Positions 21,924-30,791 are shown, counted from the first letter of the stretch. The stretch: DNA of 34,118 nt from JAAYQA01 sp964510345 (GCA_964510345.1 CAZEBB010000019.1:1-34118); one strand, 5' to 3'. A program made the numbers and translations. Notes: generated by a model not told the origin, from the sequence alone.

Positions 21924-22844
21924 ATGATCCGAGTACTTGCAAATGACGGCATGGAACAAGGTGCCGTAGATAGCCTCAAAGCCAAAGGGATTGAAGTCGA
22001 CACCAATCACTACGAAGGTGAAGAACTCAATCAAAAGGTCAAAGAATTTGACGTCATGACCGTTCGCTCGGCGACGAAAGTTCGCGAGCCCCTGATCGAC
22101 GAAATGGTTGCAGGCGGCCGCATGAAACTCATCCTCCGCGGCGGCGTCGGCATCGACAATATCGACCACGTCTATGCAGGCGAAAAGGGCATTACCGTCA
22201 AAAATACGCCGAATGCAAGCTCCATTTCCGTAGCGGAAGCGACCATCGCACACATGCTGGGCGCCGTTCGCTATCTGCCGATGGCCAATGTGACCATGAG
22301 AAACGGCGAGTGGAACAAGAAGAAATACGAAGGAACCGAAGTTTACAAAAAGACCATCGGTCTCGTCGGATTCGGCCGTATTGCAAAAGAAGTGGCGAAA
22401 CGCGCACACGCACTGGGCATGAAAGTCCTGTACAACAACCGTCAAGGTGAATTGGGTGATTTCCAACAGTATGAGTGGGCGGAATTTACGGACATGTTGA
22501 GACGCTCCGACTTCATCTCCATTCACGCACCGTCCAAAGCCGACGGATCCGCGATGTTTGGTGAAGCGGAATTCAAAATGATGAAGCCGAATGCGATCAT
22601 TATCAACCTCGGTCGCGGAAACCTCATCGACGAAGATGCACTGGTCAAAGCATTGGACGAAGGCGAAATCGCCGGCGCATGCTTAGACGTATTCAAAAAA
22701 GAGCCGCTGGAAAACAAAGCGCTCTTACACGACAAGATCTCCCTGTCTCCCCATATCGGAGGCTCCACCAAAGAAGCGCAAGAGCGCATCGGTGAGGAAC
22801 TTGTCAGCTTGATCGAAGACTTCGAATTACTTTTAAGGAGATAA
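21924..22844 (+). CDS. serA: D-3-phosphoglycerate dehydrogenase-type 2-hydroxyacid dehydrogenase
   Basis: A 306-residue NAD-dependent enzyme, the short form without an ACT or ASB regulatory domain. The Rossmann motif GLVGFGRIAKEVAKRA lies near residue 143. RGGVGIDNID near 71, the arginine region NLGRGNLIDEDAL near 226 and the catalytic histidine in SPHIGGSTKEAQ near 272 are present. The ATG follows the aminotransferase stop directly, with AAGGAGG inside that gene's end. It likely performs the first step of serine biosynthesis together with its upstream neighbour. Confidence 0.92.
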   Translation: MIRVLANDGMEQGAVDSLKAKGIEVDTNHYEGEELNQKVKEFDVMTVRSATKVREPLIDEMVAGGRMKLILRGGVGIDNIDHVYAGEKGITVKNTPNASSISVAEATIAHMLGAVRYLPMANVTMRNGEWNKKKYEGTEVYKKTIGLVGFGRIAKEVAKRAHALGMKVLYNNRQGELGDFQQYEWAEFTDMLRRSDFISIHAPSKADGSAMFGEAEFKMMKPNAIIINLGRGNLIDEDALVKALDEGEIAGACLDVFKKEPLENKALLHDKISLSPHIGGSTKEAQERIGEELVSLIEDFELLLRR

Positions 22845-22845
22845 A

Positions 22846-24087
22846 ATGACTGTATTTAAACCTTTTCGCGCATGGCGCCCCGCAACCCATTTAGCAGACC
22901 AAGTGGCTGCATTACCTTATGACGTCATGAATGAAGCCGAAGCGCGTGAAATGACGAAGGATCACCCGAACACATTCCTCCGTATCGACCGTGCTGAAGT
23001 GAATCTGCCGGAAGGAGTCGACATCCACTCCGCGGAAGTCTATCAAGAAGCCAGAAGACTATTAGACCAAAAGATCGCAGAAGGCGTGTATGTAGAAGAC
23101 GGCGTGCCGGGGTACTATGTGTATCGCTTAATCTGGAAGGGAAGAGCACAAACCGGTTTGGTTGGCCTCCTCTCCGTTGAAGATTACGAAAATGATGTCG
23201 TCAAAAAGCACGAATTCACCCGTGCAGAAAAAGAATTAGACCGCATCAATCACGTACAAACCACCGAAGCCCACACAGGCCCGATCTTTATCACCTATCG
23301 TGCCAATGCACGCATCAACGAGATTACGCAATCGGCAACTGTAAACGCACCCGAAGTCGACATCACCTTTGATGACGGGGTAACCCACCAAGTTTGGCCG
23401 ATTACCGATCCCGCGCTCACCAAAGAAATCGAAGAGATCTTCACGAGCTTCCCCGCAGTATATATCGCAGACGGCCATCACAGGGCTGCGTCGGCTGTTC
23501 GCGTTGGACAAAGAAGAAGAGAAGCGAACCCGAACCACACCGGAAACGAAGAATACAACTTCTTCCTGAGCGTTACGTTCCCGGATGAAGACCTCCTCGT
23601 GCTCGACTACAACCGCGTTGTTATGGACCTAAACGGCAACACGGAAGAAGAGTTCATGAAGAAACTGGAAGAAAAATGGGACGTCGCTCCGATGGAGGGC
23701 TTAGGCGATCTGCTTCCGAAAGAACTGCACAAATTCACCATGGTTCTTGACGGCAAGGCATATCAACTGACTCCAAAGGCAGGAAGCTTCGACCCGAACC
23801 ATCCGGTGTACAGCTTGGATGCTTCCATTCTACAAGAAAATCTGTTGAACCCGATCCTGGGCATCGACGATCCGCGTACCAATGACCGCATCGACTTCGT
23901 AGGCGGCATCCGCGGACAGGAAGGCGTACTGAAGCGCTTGGAAGAAGATTCGAAAGTTGCGTTCTTCGTATATCCGACCTCCATCGCACAACTCATGCGC
24001 ATCGCAGACACCGGCGAAGTTATGCCGCCGAAGTCCACCTGGTTCGAGCCGAAACTCCGCTCCGGATTGTTCATCCACAGATTCTAA
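22846..24087 (+). CDS. DUF1015 family protein
   Basis: The 413-residue protein begins with FKPFRAWRPATHLADQVAALPYDVM, the standard opening of DUF1015. It continues with VADGHHRAASA near residue 207, where ADGHHR is the family's most conserved motif, and SFDPNHPVYSLDASIL near 310. The function is not established. It often accompanies serC/serA in Firmicutes, and roles in serine metabolism (SerK-like kinase relationships) have been considered for the family. It starts one base after serA stops, with AAGGAG upstream, and ends at a terminator. Confidence 0.92.
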   Translation: MTVFKPFRAWRPATHLADQVAALPYDVMNEAEAREMTKDHPNTFLRIDRAEVNLPEGVDIHSAEVYQEARRLLDQKIAEGVYVEDGVPGYYVYRLIWKGRAQTGLVGLLSVEDYENDVVKKHEFTRAEKELDRINHVQTTEAHTGPIFITYRANARINEITQSATVNAPEVDITFDDGVTHQVWPITDPALTKEIEEIFTSFPAVYIADGHHRAASAVRVGQRRREANPNHTGNEEYNFFLSVTFPDEDLLVLDYNRVVMDLNGNTEEEFMKKLEEKWDVAPMEGLGDLLPKELHKFTMVLDGKAYQLTPKAGSFDPNHPVYSLDASILQENLLNPILGIDDPRTNDRIDFVGGIRGQEGVLKRLEEDSKVAFFVYPTSIAQLMRIADTGEVMPPKSTWFEPKLRSGLFIHRF

Positions 24088-24096
24088 GACAACACC

Positions 24097-24128
24097 CAAA
24101 AGCAGGTTGCTCCGGCAACCTGCTTTTT
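24097..24128 (+). terminator. Intrinsic terminator after the DUF1015 gene
   Basis: AAAAGCAGGTTGC pairs with GCAACCTGCTTTTT around TCCG, giving a perfect stem with a T tail. Confidence 0.9.
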
Positions 24129-24130
24129 AC

Positions 24131-24160
24131 GTGACACGAGCCTCTCTTTTCGTGTACAAT
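24131..24160 (+). promoter_or_regulatory. Promoter for the dCMP deaminase operon
   Basis: GTGACA (24131-24136), an 18-bp spacer and TACAAT (24155-24160), 27 bases before the start codon. Confidence 0.55.
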
Positions 24161-24186
24161 CATCTCAAAACCGACAGGAGGATCAT

Positions 24187-24609
24187 ATGCAACGGATTCC
24201 TTGGGAAGACTATTTTATGGAAATCGCCATCAAGGTGGCGTCGCGGTCCACATGCGACCGCGCGTACGTCGGCTGCCTGCTGGTGAACGACGACAACCGC
24301 ATCGTGTCCACGGGCTACAACGGCTCGATCAAGGGCAACGAGCACTGCAGCGACGTGGGCCACACCATGCGCGACGGCCACTGTATCGCGACGATCCACG
24401 CGGAGATAAACGCGCTCTTGTACTGCGCCCGCGAGGGGATCTCGGTCAAGGGCTGCACGGCGTATGTGACGCACTTCCCGTGCCTCAACTGCACGAAGTC
24501 GCTGATCCAGGCGGGGATTGTGCGCATCTACTACCACGAGGGGTATCGCATCGACCCGTACGCGATGGAGCTCTTGGAGAAAAACGGGATCGAAGCGATC
24601 TGCATCTAA
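24187..24609 (+). CDS. Deoxycytidylate (dCMP) deaminase / ComEB-like
   Basis: A 140-residue zinc enzyme converting dCMP to dUMP for thymidylate synthesis. HAEINALLYCAR near residue 78 provides the zinc histidine and the catalytic glutamate. FPCLNCTKSLIQAGI near 98-112 provides the PCxxC zinc cysteines. GYNGSIKGNEHC near 43 is the substrate and second-site region of this family. AGGAGG precedes the ATG. It is followed closely by a patatin gene. GC is locally higher than in the neighbours. Confidence 0.93.
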   Translation: MQRIPWEDYFMEIAIKVASRSTCDRAYVGCLLVNDDNRIVSTGYNGSIKGNEHCSDVGHTMRDGHCIATIHAEINALLYCAREGISVKGCTAYVTHFPCLNCTKSLIQAGIVRIYYHEGYRIDPYAMELLEKNGIEAICI

Positions 24610-24621
24610 GGGGGACAACCC

Positions 24622-25644
24622 ATGAAGCCGCAAAAAAGAGGACTCGTACTGGAAGGCGGAGCATCTCGAGGCGCGTACCTGATCGGCGCATACCGTGCGC
24701 TGGTGGAGGCCGGGCTCTCTTTTGACGGCGTGGTGGGCACCTCGGTCGGCGCGATCAACGGCGCGATGATCGTACAGGGCTTGTGGAAAGAAGCGTGGCA
24801 GCTGTGGAGCGAGCTCACCTTTGAAGATATCTTTCGCGGCAACGAAGCCCTGATGGAGTACGTGATGCTGGAACCGATCACCTGGCAGTCGCTGCCGGTG
24901 CGCATCAAGGCGGGCATCGGCATGGGCGTCTCCAAGGGGATGGATATCACGCCCCTGATCCGGCTGATCCACCATTGGATATCGGAGGACGCCATGCGCA
25001 GTGCGGAAACGGAGTTCGGGCTAACGACGATCAATCTCACGAAAAGGCGGATCGAACGACCCTTTGTACCGGATATGCCGGAGGGGTCACTGCACGACTA
25101 CATACTGGCGTCGGCGTATATGCCGATTTTTCAGCGCCATAAACTCATGGGGTGCGACTATTTAGACGGCTGCTTCTACGACAATTTGCCGTGGAGCATG
25201 CTGGCGAACAAAGGCTATACCCACCTTACGATGCTCCGCATCCCGGGAAACGGGCGCGTCATCAAACCCTACCCGAAGGACGTGGAGATTTTGGAGATCA
25301 CCCCTTCAGAGCCCTTGCCGAGCATGCTGGGCTTTCACAATTCGCTGACCCGGCACATGCTGCAGCTGGGCTATTTGGATGCCAAGCGCGCCTTGGGGGA
25401 GACGCAGGGGCATCTGTACTATATCGACGCAGCGAGCCTCTCTTCAGACGAAATTTCTCTTTTACCCACCATGGAAGCGGTCGCAAACGAATTAGGTATC
25501 GCGCGCTACCAGATTTTTTCGTGGGAAGACTTTCTTTTCCGCATCTATCAGGACAGCGGCTTTCAACATATGCGTGGCCTTACAGCTGAAAAAACAGCGA
25601 TTTATAGGCGATTACACATCGAAATAAGCGATTTGACCGAGTAA
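24622..25644 (+). CDS. Patatin-like phospholipase (RssA/YlbK type)
   Basis: A 340-residue lipid acyl hydrolase. The oxyanion loop LEGGASRGAYLIGAYRAL lies near residues 10-27, and the nucleophile is S41 in GTSVG. The catalytic aspartate lies in DYLDGCFYDNLPW near residue 182. These form the Ser-Asp dyad of the patatin fold. The C-terminal third (about 230-340) has no motif I recognise but is normal for the bacterial group. It lies 12 bases after the deaminase with GGGGG-type RBS sequence. The physiological lipid substrate is unknown. Confidence 0.9.
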   Translation: MKPQKRGLVLEGGASRGAYLIGAYRALVEAGLSFDGVVGTSVGAINGAMIVQGLWKEAWQLWSELTFEDIFRGNEALMEYVMLEPITWQSLPVRIKAGIGMGVSKGMDITPLIRLIHHWISEDAMRSAETEFGLTTINLTKRRIERPFVPDMPEGSLHDYILASAYMPIFQRHKLMGCDYLDGCFYDNLPWSMLANKGYTHLTMLRIPGNGRVIKPYPKDVEILEITPSEPLPSMLGFHNSLTRHMLQLGYLDAKRALGETQGHLYYIDAASLSSDEISLLPTMEAVANELGIARYQIFSWEDFLFRIYQDSGFQHMRGLTAEKTAIYRRLHIEISDLTE

Positions 25645-25685
25645 AGGATTTCGCAATTTACGGCAACAAGATAAAGCGGGTTTCG

Positions 25686-25714
25686 TTGACACCCCGTTTG
25701 ATTTCTTTTATACT
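25686..25714 (+). promoter_or_regulatory. Near-consensus sigma-A promoter
   Basis: A perfect TTGACA (25686-25691), exact 17-bp spacer and TATACT (25709-25714). Its TTG could be mistaken for an in-frame start codon of the downstream gene. Confidence 0.85.
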
Positions 25715-25738
25715 AAAAGAAGATACACAGAGAACCGA

Positions 25739-25761
25739 AGGGCTTTCCGCCCTATTTTTTT
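25739..25761 (+). terminator. Intrinsic terminator in the DUF445 gene leader
   Basis: AGGGC (25739-25743) pairs with GCCCT (25749-25753) around TTTCC, then A and seven T. It lies about 25 bases after the predicted transcription start and ahead of the RBS at 25771. Confidence 0.6.
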
Positions 25762-25787
25762 GTACCCTACAAAGGAGGATCCCTCCC

Positions 25788-27107
25788 ATCGCTATACTCA
25801 TCCCCGTGATCGTTGGCGCGGTCATCGGTTATATAACGAACTACCTGGCGATCCGCATGTTGTTTCGGCCATTGCACCCCGTATACCTCTTCGGAAAGAA
25901 GCTCCCCTTTACACCGGGACTCATCCCCAAAGAGCGGGACCGGCTGGCACAGCGAACCGGCGTCGCCGTGAAAGAATATTTGCTCACAGAAGAAGCCGTC
26001 CTCTCCCATTTAGAGAGCACCGCCCTTCTCCCCAAACTGACGGAACAGACAGAGGCATTCTTAGAGAAGGCGAAACAAAACGAAACGCCGGTAGGAGTGC
26101 TACTGTCTCGACATACCAAAATTTCGCGAGACACCGTAAGCCGCTACCTGCAAGAGCAGGTTGTAAAGAGCCGATTCTTCGGCTGGGCGGATACCGAAAC
26201 CGCGCAAAGGCGCTTGCATATGTGGATGCGCGACTGGATACAGCCGTCACAGGATCAACTGATCGACACGGCGTTTGATGCTATCCTCGCAGAGTGGACC
26301 AACTATGCATCCAAGCCGGAAACGGCAGAGCAACTTCGGGATATGTTGGTCACGTGGTTGGCCGACAAACAGGACGATACGGTAGAAAACGTGTTGCCCG
26401 AACCCGTGCTGCTCTCGGCGCTGTCTCAATACAACGACCAGGAAGATCGTATCATCGCGATCATCAAAAAGACGCTGCAAACGACCCAGGTGCAGGCGAG
26501 CCTTAAAGCCGCCATCGCCGATACGGTCGATACCCAGCTCAACCGAACCCTTCGCGTGTTCATGCGCCCGGAAAGCATCGCCAGCCGAGCCGTACAGGCG
26601 ATCGAAGGCTATATCGAATCCGAACAGAGCACCGAGCTGATCCGCGAGAATCTTCGCGCGGCGGTACAGAGCCTCTTGCAGGCCAAAGTATCTGACCTAA
26701 CGGTTCACTTTACGGAAGAAAACCTCGCGAAGTGGACACAGGAGCTGTTGCAAGGCTCCGTTGTGCTTCTCGGAAAAGAAGAAAAGAGCGCACTGCTGCG
26801 CCGTTTNNNNNNNNNNNNNNNNNNNNNNNNNNNNNNNNNNNNNNNNNNNNNNNNNNNNNNNNNNNNNNNNNNNNNNNNNNNNNNNNNNNNNNNNNNNNNN
26901 NNNNNNCCGCTGCTCGTGCGCGCAGGCGTGGAAAGGTTCGGCGTGGAGACACTGGTCGAAGAGCAGATCAAGAAATTTGAAGTCCAAAAATTGGAAGAGA
27001 TCATACTGGAAGTCGCCAATCGTGAGCTGCAAGCGATCACGAACCTGGGGGCGCTTCTCGGCGCGCTGATCGGACTGATCCAGCCGCTGCTACAGAACCT
27101 GTACTAA
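25788..27107 (+). CDS. DUF445 family membrane-anchored protein (contains gap)
   Basis: A DUF445/YheB-like protein: IPVIVGAVIGYITNYLAIRMLFRPLHP at the N-terminus is one membrane segment plus the family signature, and a second hydrophobic segment closes the C-terminus. The middle is a long helical, charged region. A strong promoter (25686) and AAAGGAGG (25771-25778) fix the expected start. No ATG, GTG or TTG lies at the right distance; the in-frame codon nine bases after the RBS is ATC (25788), with ATA at 25794 and GTG at 25806. I annotate from ATC as most consistent with spacing and homolog start. The 26807-26906 gap interrupts the coding region. Function of the family is unknown. Confidence 0.78.
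   Translation: MAILIPVIVGAVIGYITNYLAIRMLFRPLHPVYLFGKKLPFTPGLIPKERDRLAQRTGVAVKEYLLTEEAVLSHLESTALLPKLTEQTEAFLEKAKQNETPVGVLLSRHTKISRDTVSRYLQEQVVKSRFFGWADTETAQRRLHMWMRDWIQPSQDQLIDTAFDAILAEWTNYASKPETAEQLRDMLVTWLADKQDDTVENVLPEPVLLSALSQYNDQEDRIIAIIKKTLQTTQVQASLKAAIADTVDTQLNRTLRVFMRPESIASRAVQAIEGYIESEQSTELIRENLRAAVQSLLQAKVSDLTVHFTEENLAKWTQELLQGSVVLLGKEEKSALLRRXXXXXXXXXXXXXXXXXXXXXXXXXXXXXXXXXXPLLVRAGVERFGVETLVEEQIKKFEVQKLEEIILEVANRELQAITNLGALLGALIGLIQPLLQNLY
26807..26906. other. Scaffold gap (100 N) inside the DUF445 gene
   Basis: Exactly 100 N. Frame is kept across it only if the true length is 100 plus a multiple of three. Amino acids in this part cannot be read. Confidence 0.9.
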
Positions 27108-27123
27108 CAGGATAAAGGATAAA

Positions 27124-28194
27124 ATGAAAAGACTAATCGCAGGGCTGTTGGCCCTTGTACTGCTTGCGGGGTGCAGCAAACCCGAAGTGAAATATGAGAA
27201 ATACTCCGGCACGTTTTTTGATACCTTTGACACGGTCGTCCAATTGGTCGGCTTTACTGCCGGCCAGGAAGAGTTCGACAAGTATCTGAATTTGCTGAAA
27301 GAGACCTTTACCAAATACCACAAGGAATTCGACAATTACAAGACCTACGAAGGCGTCAACAATATCCGCACGGTGAACAGCCAAGCCGGCGTAGCCCCTG
27401 TGAAAGTGGACCCGATCATCATCGAGCTGCTGAAACAGACGAAAACCTGGTACGACACCGTCTCCACCAAGACCGACATCTCCCACGGGACGCTCTACGA
27501 TGTATGGCATATCTACCGTGAGAAGGGCATGGCCGATCCGGAGACCGCCGAACTGCCGCCTGAAGACGTATTGCGCGTCGCGGCTGAATTCAGCGGAATG
27601 GAGCACATCATCATCGACGAAGCGGCATCGACCGTATACATCGACGACAAAAATGTGCAGATCGACCTAGGCGCCGTCGCCAAGGGGTTTGCCACGGAAA
27701 AAGCCGCCAAACTGTTAGAAGAGGCGGGTTTAACCTCCGGTATCGTGAACTCCGGCGGAAATATCCGCACGATCGGCAAGCCCATGGACGGGCGCGATCG
27801 CTGGGGGATCGGCATCCAACACCCGGATTACCTCTTAGGCAAGACTTCTGAAGAAAATATCGAAGTCGTTTTTGTGGCGAACCAAAGCGTCGTCACATCG
27901 GGCGACTACCAGCGTTTTTATACCGTGGACGGGAAGACCTATCACCACCTGATCGACCCCGAAACCCATATGCCGGCGGACCGCTTCCGCTCGGTGAGCA
28001 TTGTGACGGAAGACTCCGGCTTTGCCGACTTTTTGTCGACCGCCGTCTTTTTGATGAGCTACGAAGAAGGACGCGCGCTCGTGGAGTCGTTGGACGGAGT
28101 AGAAGCCCTTTGGGTGCTGCCGGACTTGACCCTGCAAGCCACCGAAGGCATGCAAGCCATCAGCCATTCCCATGGCGGCTCGGCGAATGATTAG
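27124..28194 (+). CDS. apbE: FAD:protein FMN transferase, lipoprotein form
   Basis: ApbE attaches FMN covalently to flavoproteins such as RnfG/NqrC subunits outside the membrane. The 356-residue product has a lipoprotein signal (LLALVLLAGCSKPE, lipobox cysteine about residue 17). It then shows TDISHGTLYDVW near 118, the metal/flavin region IDLGAVAKGFATEKAAKLL near 180 and IVNSGGNIRTIG near 207. VTSGDYQRFYTVDGKTYHHLIDPETHMP near 260-287 follows. It is 16 bases after the DUF445 gene. Such enzymes commonly serve Rnf complexes in anaerobes. Confidence 0.95.
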   Translation: MKRLIAGLLALVLLAGCSKPEVKYEKYSGTFFDTFDTVVQLVGFTAGQEEFDKYLNLLKETFTKYHKEFDNYKTYEGVNNIRTVNSQAGVAPVKVDPIIIELLKQTKTWYDTVSTKTDISHGTLYDVWHIYREKGMADPETAELPPEDVLRVAAEFSGMEHIIIDEAASTVYIDDKNVQIDLGAVAKGFATEKAAKLLEEAGLTSGIVNSGGNIRTIGKPMDGRDRWGIGIQHPDYLLGKTSEENIEVVFVANQSVVTSGDYQRFYTVDGKTYHHLIDPETHMPADRFRSVSIVTEDSGFADFLSTAVFLMSYEEGRALVESLDGVEALWVLPDLTLQATEGMQAISHSHGGSAND

Positions 28195-28203
28195 TGAGAG
28201 AAA

Positions 28204-29274
28204 ATGATGGATAACAGACAACGCCGCGCGAGAAGGCGGCACATTGCAAAACATAGAAGCAGAAAACGCCTCTTGATCCTACTGCTTTTGGTCGTGATCG
28301 GCGTGGGGGCGTGCTCGCTGCAGCAGATCTTTAAGGCGAGCCCTACGGCAGCCGAACCGCAGACCGAGCGCCCGGAGATGATCACGGAAAACCCGGTAAC
28401 GGAAGAGGCCACAGAAACAGCCGAAGAGACCGAAACCACCGAGGCGACCGAGCCGCCCGCCACGGAACCCGAGGATACGGAAGATACCGAAGGCTCCACG
28501 GAAGACCTGCTCGCACCACCCCGCCCCGAAGACTTTGAAACGAAGCTCCAAGGCTATGCCGAGGTGGTAGAAACCCTATTTATTACCAAAGAACCCGGCA
28601 GCGGAGAAGAAGTGAAACAAGTCACCACCGGCGATATCGTAGAAACGTACGGCTCTGCGGGCGGCTTCACCAAAGTGAGCATCCGCGAATTCGGAGGCTT
28701 CGTCCCCGACCGCGTTGTGAAAAACGCATCCGTCGACGACCAGCTGAAAGTGATCGACGGGATCCTCATCGCCAACCGCCAGTACTACATGCCCGAAAAC
28801 TTTGACCCCGGCATCAGAACCGAGCTCATGATCCAGTTTGAGCGCATGAAAGACGATATGGACGCCGAGGGCATGATCATCGACATCGGCTCCGGCTACC
28901 GCACGTACGACTACCAGCTCGGCGTGATCGAGCGCAATACCGAGCGCTACGGGGAAGAAGATACCCTGCGCTCTGTCGCACCGGCGGGCCACAGCGAGCA
29001 CCAGACCGGCCTTGCGATCGACATCATCAACGACCAGCCCGAGACCAATATCGCCAACAGCTTTAAAGACACGGAAGAAGGCATTTGGCTGGCGGAAAAC
29101 TCCTACCGCTACGGATTCATCCTCCGGTACCCCGAGGGGAAAGAAGACGTGACCGGCTATGTGTACGAGCCGTGGCACTTCCGGTATGTGGGGGAAGAGA
29201 TGGCCTCGCGGATTTTTGAGAGCGGCCTCACGCTGGAAGAATTTTTTGGACTCGACCCGCACCCGATGCCGTAG
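28204..29274 (+). CDS. VanY-type D-alanyl-D-alanine carboxypeptidase with SH3-like domain
   Basis: A 356-residue secreted or anchored peptidoglycan hydrolase. A very basic N-terminus precedes a membrane segment (about 22-40) ending GACSL. A Thr/Glu-rich linker (45-95) leads to a small SH3-like domain (about 110-175, KQVTTGDIVETYGSAGGFTKVSI). The VanY peptidase domain has SGYRTYDYQ near 235, the zinc motif AGHSEHQTGLAIDI near 260-274 and PWHFRYVG near 325. It trims the terminal D-Ala from stem peptides. It lies nine bases after apbE. Confidence 0.93.
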   Translation: MMDNRQRRARRRHIAKHRSRKRLLILLLLVVIGVGACSLQQIFKASPTAAEPQTERPEMITENPVTEEATETAEETETTEATEPPATEPEDTEDTEGSTEDLLAPPRPEDFETKLQGYAEVVETLFITKEPGSGEEVKQVTTGDIVETYGSAGGFTKVSIREFGGFVPDRVVKNASVDDQLKVIDGILIANRQYYMPENFDPGIRTELMIQFERMKDDMDAEGMIIDIGSGYRTYDYQLGVIERNTERYGEEDTLRSVAPAGHSEHQTGLAIDIINDQPETNIANSFKDTEEGIWLAENSYRYGFILRYPEGKEDVTGYVYEPWHFRYVGEEMASRIFESGLTLEEFFGLDPHPMP

Positions 29275-29276
29275 GC

Positions 29277-29395
29277 AAGGCTCCTTGGAGAAGGAGCTGG
29301 CTGGCAGTGCTTTTCTGCCAGACTGAGGTTATAGTCCTTCCGATTTGCCTTCTTGGTGAAGAAGGTGGCTGACGGCGCTTTTCCGTCAGACGGAA
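29277..29395 (+). repeat. Intergenic repeat, two tandem half-units
   Basis: Two related units, GGCTCCTTGGAGAAGGAGCT... and GCCTTCTTGGTGAAGAAGGT..., each carry a nested hairpin (GGCAG/CTGCC and GACGG/CCGTC). The same family occurs at 34015-34118 and, reversed, at 31474-31553. The remainder of 29275-29482 holds only the promoter of the next gene. Confidence 0.6.
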
Positions 29396-29427
29396 GATTG
29401 CAATACCCCACACCCCATCAAAAAGCT

Positions 29428-29456
29428 TTATCACATCCCCAAATAAGTGTTATACT
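29428..29456 (+). promoter_or_regulatory. Promoter for the unknown gene at 29483
   Basis: TTATCA (29428-29433), 17-bp spacer and TATACT (29451-29456), 27 bases before the start codon. Confidence 0.55.
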
Positions 29457-29482
29457 ACTACCATGAACCTCAGGAGGCATAT

Positions 29483-30010
29483 ATGCAAACACTTACGATC
29501 GATACCACCCTATTAGAAAGCATGCTCTTTATCTGGGCCAGCCTCGCCGATCGCGAAAAAATCGCCGATTCATTCCTGATCGACCTCGCCAACAAACCCA
29601 ATATGAAAGCACAATATGACGAAGACATGAACGAGGAGTCCGTGCGTCGCGTACTGAGTGCCATCGCCAATCGCGAGCGCCTGAACGCACCCACGAAAAA
29701 AGAATCCCGTTTCTGGAACAACAATATGTGGATTATGGAAGACCCGCTCATTCCCGACAGCATGCTCGGACCGGTGAAGCGCCTTTCCGCCGAAGCCCTG
29801 AAAGAAAAAGTCGGAGACACCGGCGTGCAGGAAGCTGAGATCATCTTCTACCCGGGCACGACCGAGATCTCGTTTATTCGCGGCAACAAGCTGTATGTGA
29901 ACTTCTTCACCATTATGGCCGATATGTTCGACGAGACCAAAGAAGTCACCATCGACAAAATGCCGCTGACGGACTACTTAGTCCAAGAATTGAAAAAACT
30001 GGAAGCATAA
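29483..30010 (+). CDS. Hypothetical cytoplasmic protein, 175 residues
   Basis: I do not recognise this protein. The ATG at 29483 follows CAGGAGG; an upstream in-frame start at 29447 overlaps the promoter. It has no signal peptide, membrane segment or cysteine. The N-terminal half is helical and acidic (LESMLFIWASLADREKIAD, then ESVRRVLSAIANRERL). A short WNNNMWIME segment near residue 75 and a C-terminal part with beta-type stretches (EAEIIFYPG, EISFIRGNKLYVNFF) follow. It is a single-gene transcript with its own promoter and terminator. Confidence 0.8.
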   Translation: MQTLTIDTTLLESMLFIWASLADREKIADSFLIDLANKPNMKAQYDEDMNEESVRRVLSAIANRERLNAPTKKESRFWNNNMWIMEDPLIPDSMLGPVKRLSAEALKEKVGDTGVQEAEIIFYPGTTEISFIRGNKLYVNFFTIMADMFDETKEVTIDKMPLTDYLVQELKKLEA

Positions 30011-30017
30011 AACTCAC

Positions 30018-30065
30018 AAACCCCACTCCTGTCTTCGCGAAGCGAATGAACGAAGCGGGGTTTTT
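30018..30065 (+). terminator. Probable intrinsic terminator
   Basis: AAACCCC (30018-30024) pairs with GGGGTTT (30057-30063) at the base, with an inner TTCGC/GCGAA hairpin, followed by TTTTT. It lies between the unknown gene and the next operon. Confidence 0.55.
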
Positions 30066-30083
30066 CATGAAGAAAGAACCGGT

Positions 30084-30791
30084 ATGACGAAAAAAACAAA
30101 ACGAATCGGCATCTCCAGCGCATCGATCGACCAACCGCTCGCCGCGCTCAGCTATGTCGACTACGCATATGTAAATATGGTGACCCGCGCAGGCGGTACA
30201 CCCTTTATTTTGCCGAACCTCGTGGACCCGAGCCGCGCCGAAGAAGTGTTGGAAAATATGGATGCGCTCATCCTCACCGGCGGCGCCGACCTCTCGCCCT
30301 TTATGTACGGCGAGAACCCCTTGTTTGAGACCAATCCCGCGCCTAAGCGCAGAGACGATATGGACACGGCACTCTACCATGCCGCCCGCAAGAAGGGGCT
30401 GCCCATCATCGGCATCTGCCGGGGCATGCAGCTCATCAATGTGTTGGAAGGCGGCACGCTGTGGCAGGATCTGCCGAGCCAGTGCCCCAAGATCCCCCCA
30501 CACCGCAAAGAAGAAGCGGAAAACGGCATCTCACACTATGTGACGGCAGAGGCCGATTCTTTCCTAGGCAAAACCGTGGGTGAGCGGTTTATCGTGAACT
30601 CGCTGCACCATCAAGCGATCCGCGAGATGGCCCCCGGGCTTCGCGTGACCGCTATGAGCGACGACGGGATCATCGAAGCCTTTGAAGGCACCGAAGGTCC
30701 GCTACTGCTGTGCACGCAATTTCACATCGAACGCCTGTCGGAAGTCGAGGCATACCAAGGCTTTATGCGAGCCTTTATGGAGGCGCTATGA
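30084..30791 (+). CDS. Class I glutamine-amidotransferase-like hydrolase (peptidase C26), copy 1
   Basis: A 235-residue member of the gamma-glutamyl-gamma-aminobutyrate hydrolase (PuuD-like) group. ILTGGADLSPFMYGE near residue 65 is followed by the nucleophile elbow GICRGMQ with C112. VNSLHHQAI near 175 and QFHIE near 215 give the catalytic His/Glu region. Members cleave gamma-glutamyl bonds of polyamine intermediates or related compounds. No polyamine genes are nearby, so the substrate is open. It overlaps the next gene by ATGA. Confidence 0.9.
   Translation: MTKKTKRIGISSASIDQPLAALSYVDYAYVNMVTRAGGTPFILPNLVDPSRAEEVLENMDALILTGGADLSPFMYGENPLFETNPAPKRRDDMDTALYHAARKKGLPIIGICRGMQLINVLEGGTLWQDLPSQCPKIPPHRKEEAENGISHYVTAEADSFLGKTVGERFIVNSLHHQAIREMAPGLRVTAMSDDGIIEAFEGTEGPLLLCTQFHIERLSEVEAYQGFMRAFMEAL

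Noticed and set aside
25686..25787. TTG at 25686 as start of the DUF445 gene
   Set aside because: The TTG is the first half of a perfect TTGACA -35 box with a 17-bp spacer to TATACT, and the extra residues do not resemble the family's N-terminus.
29277..29395. Possible CRISPR repeat-spacer array
   Set aside because: Only two imperfect units of unequal length with internal hairpins; no regular spacer pattern and no cas genes.
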